In this document: positions 13,140 to 13,397 of the stretch, piece after piece
Layout of the letters: each line of letters opens with the position of its first letter
Numbering within the stretch: position 1 is the first letter of the stretch
Origin: CAZWVM01 sp964637705
GTDB taxonomy: Bacteria; UBA8481
Length of the DNA stretch: 13,397 nucleotides
Reading direction: 5' to 3'
NCBI GenBank assembly: GCA_964637705.1
Contig: CAZWVM010000096.1
Span: 1 to 13,397, forward strand
Notes under the pieces: generated by a model
Database searches by the model: none
What the model was told of the DNA's origin: nothing
Seen by the model: the letters and a program-made list of their open reading frames with translations, nothing else
Position numbers and translations under genes: made by a program

Positions 13140-13397
13140 GGCCTTCAGCCGCCCCAGGAACGCCTCCGGTCCCTCGAAGCCGACGAGCCTCAAGTCGGCT
13201 CGTTCCGCGCCATCGGATCCGATGAAGAGGACGGTGGGGACGCCGGCGATGCGCTTCTCGGACGCCAGCCGTTCGATTTCAGGAGCGATCTCCGGCCCGG
13301 TCATGTCGGCCTTGAGGAGCACAAACGACCCGAGCGCCTCGGCGACGCGGGGATCGGAGAAGGTGACGGCCTCGAGCTCGTGGCAGGGGAGGCACCA
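13128..13397 (-). CDS. dsbD: DsbD-like thiol:disulfide interchange protein, C-terminal thioredoxin domain (partial)
   Basis: Only the last 89 residues are in the window; the 5' part runs off the right edge. The visible segment opens WCLPCHELEAVTFSDPRVAEAL, a redox CxxC site followed by the E-x-x-T-F-S-D-P-x-V pattern typical of the DsbD gamma domain. VLLKADMT and the cis-proline loop GVPTVLFI come next, and then DLRLVGFEGPEAFLGRL. DsbD carries electrons from cytoplasmic thioredoxin across the membrane to periplasmic thiol partners such as DsbC and cytochrome c maturation proteins. The membrane and N-terminal domains are not visible, so a stand-alone DUF255-like or thioredoxin-family protein cannot be excluded. 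An internal ATG at 13322 would cut off the active site and is not the start. Confidence 0.8.
   Translation of the reverse strand, partial: WCLPCHELEAVTFSDPRVAEALGSFVLLKADMTGPEIAPEIERLASEKRIAGVPTVLFIGSDGAERADLRLVGFEGPEAFLGRLKALTP

Overview
This is a high-GC window (roughly two thirds G+C) from a Gram-negative bacterium. The envelope genes support this: a DsbD-type reductase, two predicted lipoproteins, a YbbAP/TesA-type ABC system and a type II secretion/type IV pilin-like gene. The mix of a GspG-like pilin, a sigma-54 activator, an FmdB zinc ribbon and a PF04020 'holin-like' membrane protein would fit an Acidobacteriota-, Eisenbacteria- or myxobacteria-like lineage. That placement is a guess from gene style. 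Coding density is very high, the largest gap is about 127 bp, and I saw no RNA genes, CRISPR arrays or insertion sequences.

Layout. (1) 1-4110, plus strand: the last 36 codons of a GspG-like pseudopilin, then a membrane sensor histidine kinase, a receiver protein with an RsbW-like C-terminus, and a sigma-54 activator. They are packed with overlaps or near-zero spacing, so this looks like one pilin-plus-regulator operon. The activator's own receiver has lost its phosphorylation residues, while the receiver encoded just before it keeps them. (2) 8004-4124, minus strand: an ABC ATPase, a FtsX/MacB-type permease of about 840 residues and an SGNH lipoprotein hydrolase. This is the YbbA-YbbP-TesA gene set, here as one co-directional, partly overlapping operon. 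(3) 9669-8036, minus strand: an FmdB-family zinc-ribbon protein and a GT39/ArnT-like membrane glycosyltransferase joined by a TGATG stop-start overlap. (4) 9797-12762, plus strand: a secreted sugar-type ABC substrate-binding protein with no permease beside it, a LacI-family regulator, and an M23 peptidase lipoprotein that appears to start at CTG overlapping the LacI stop. (5) 13397-12770, minus strand: the C-terminal thioredoxin domain of a DsbD-like protein (cut by the window edge) and a small PF04020 membrane protein.

Regulation. Four genes (ABC ATPase, substrate-binding protein, LacI regulator, PF04020 protein) have a -35/-10 pair whose -10 box lies only 6 to 9 nt before the start codon. 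This predicts leaderless or nearly leaderless mRNAs. By contrast the kinase, receiver protein, FmdB and M23 genes have clear Shine-Dalgarno sequences. Several small palindromes overlap these promoters and are operator candidates. The best systems to follow up are the split phospho-signalling module in region 1, the lipoprotein-anchored TesA/YbbAP operon, and the leaderless pattern.
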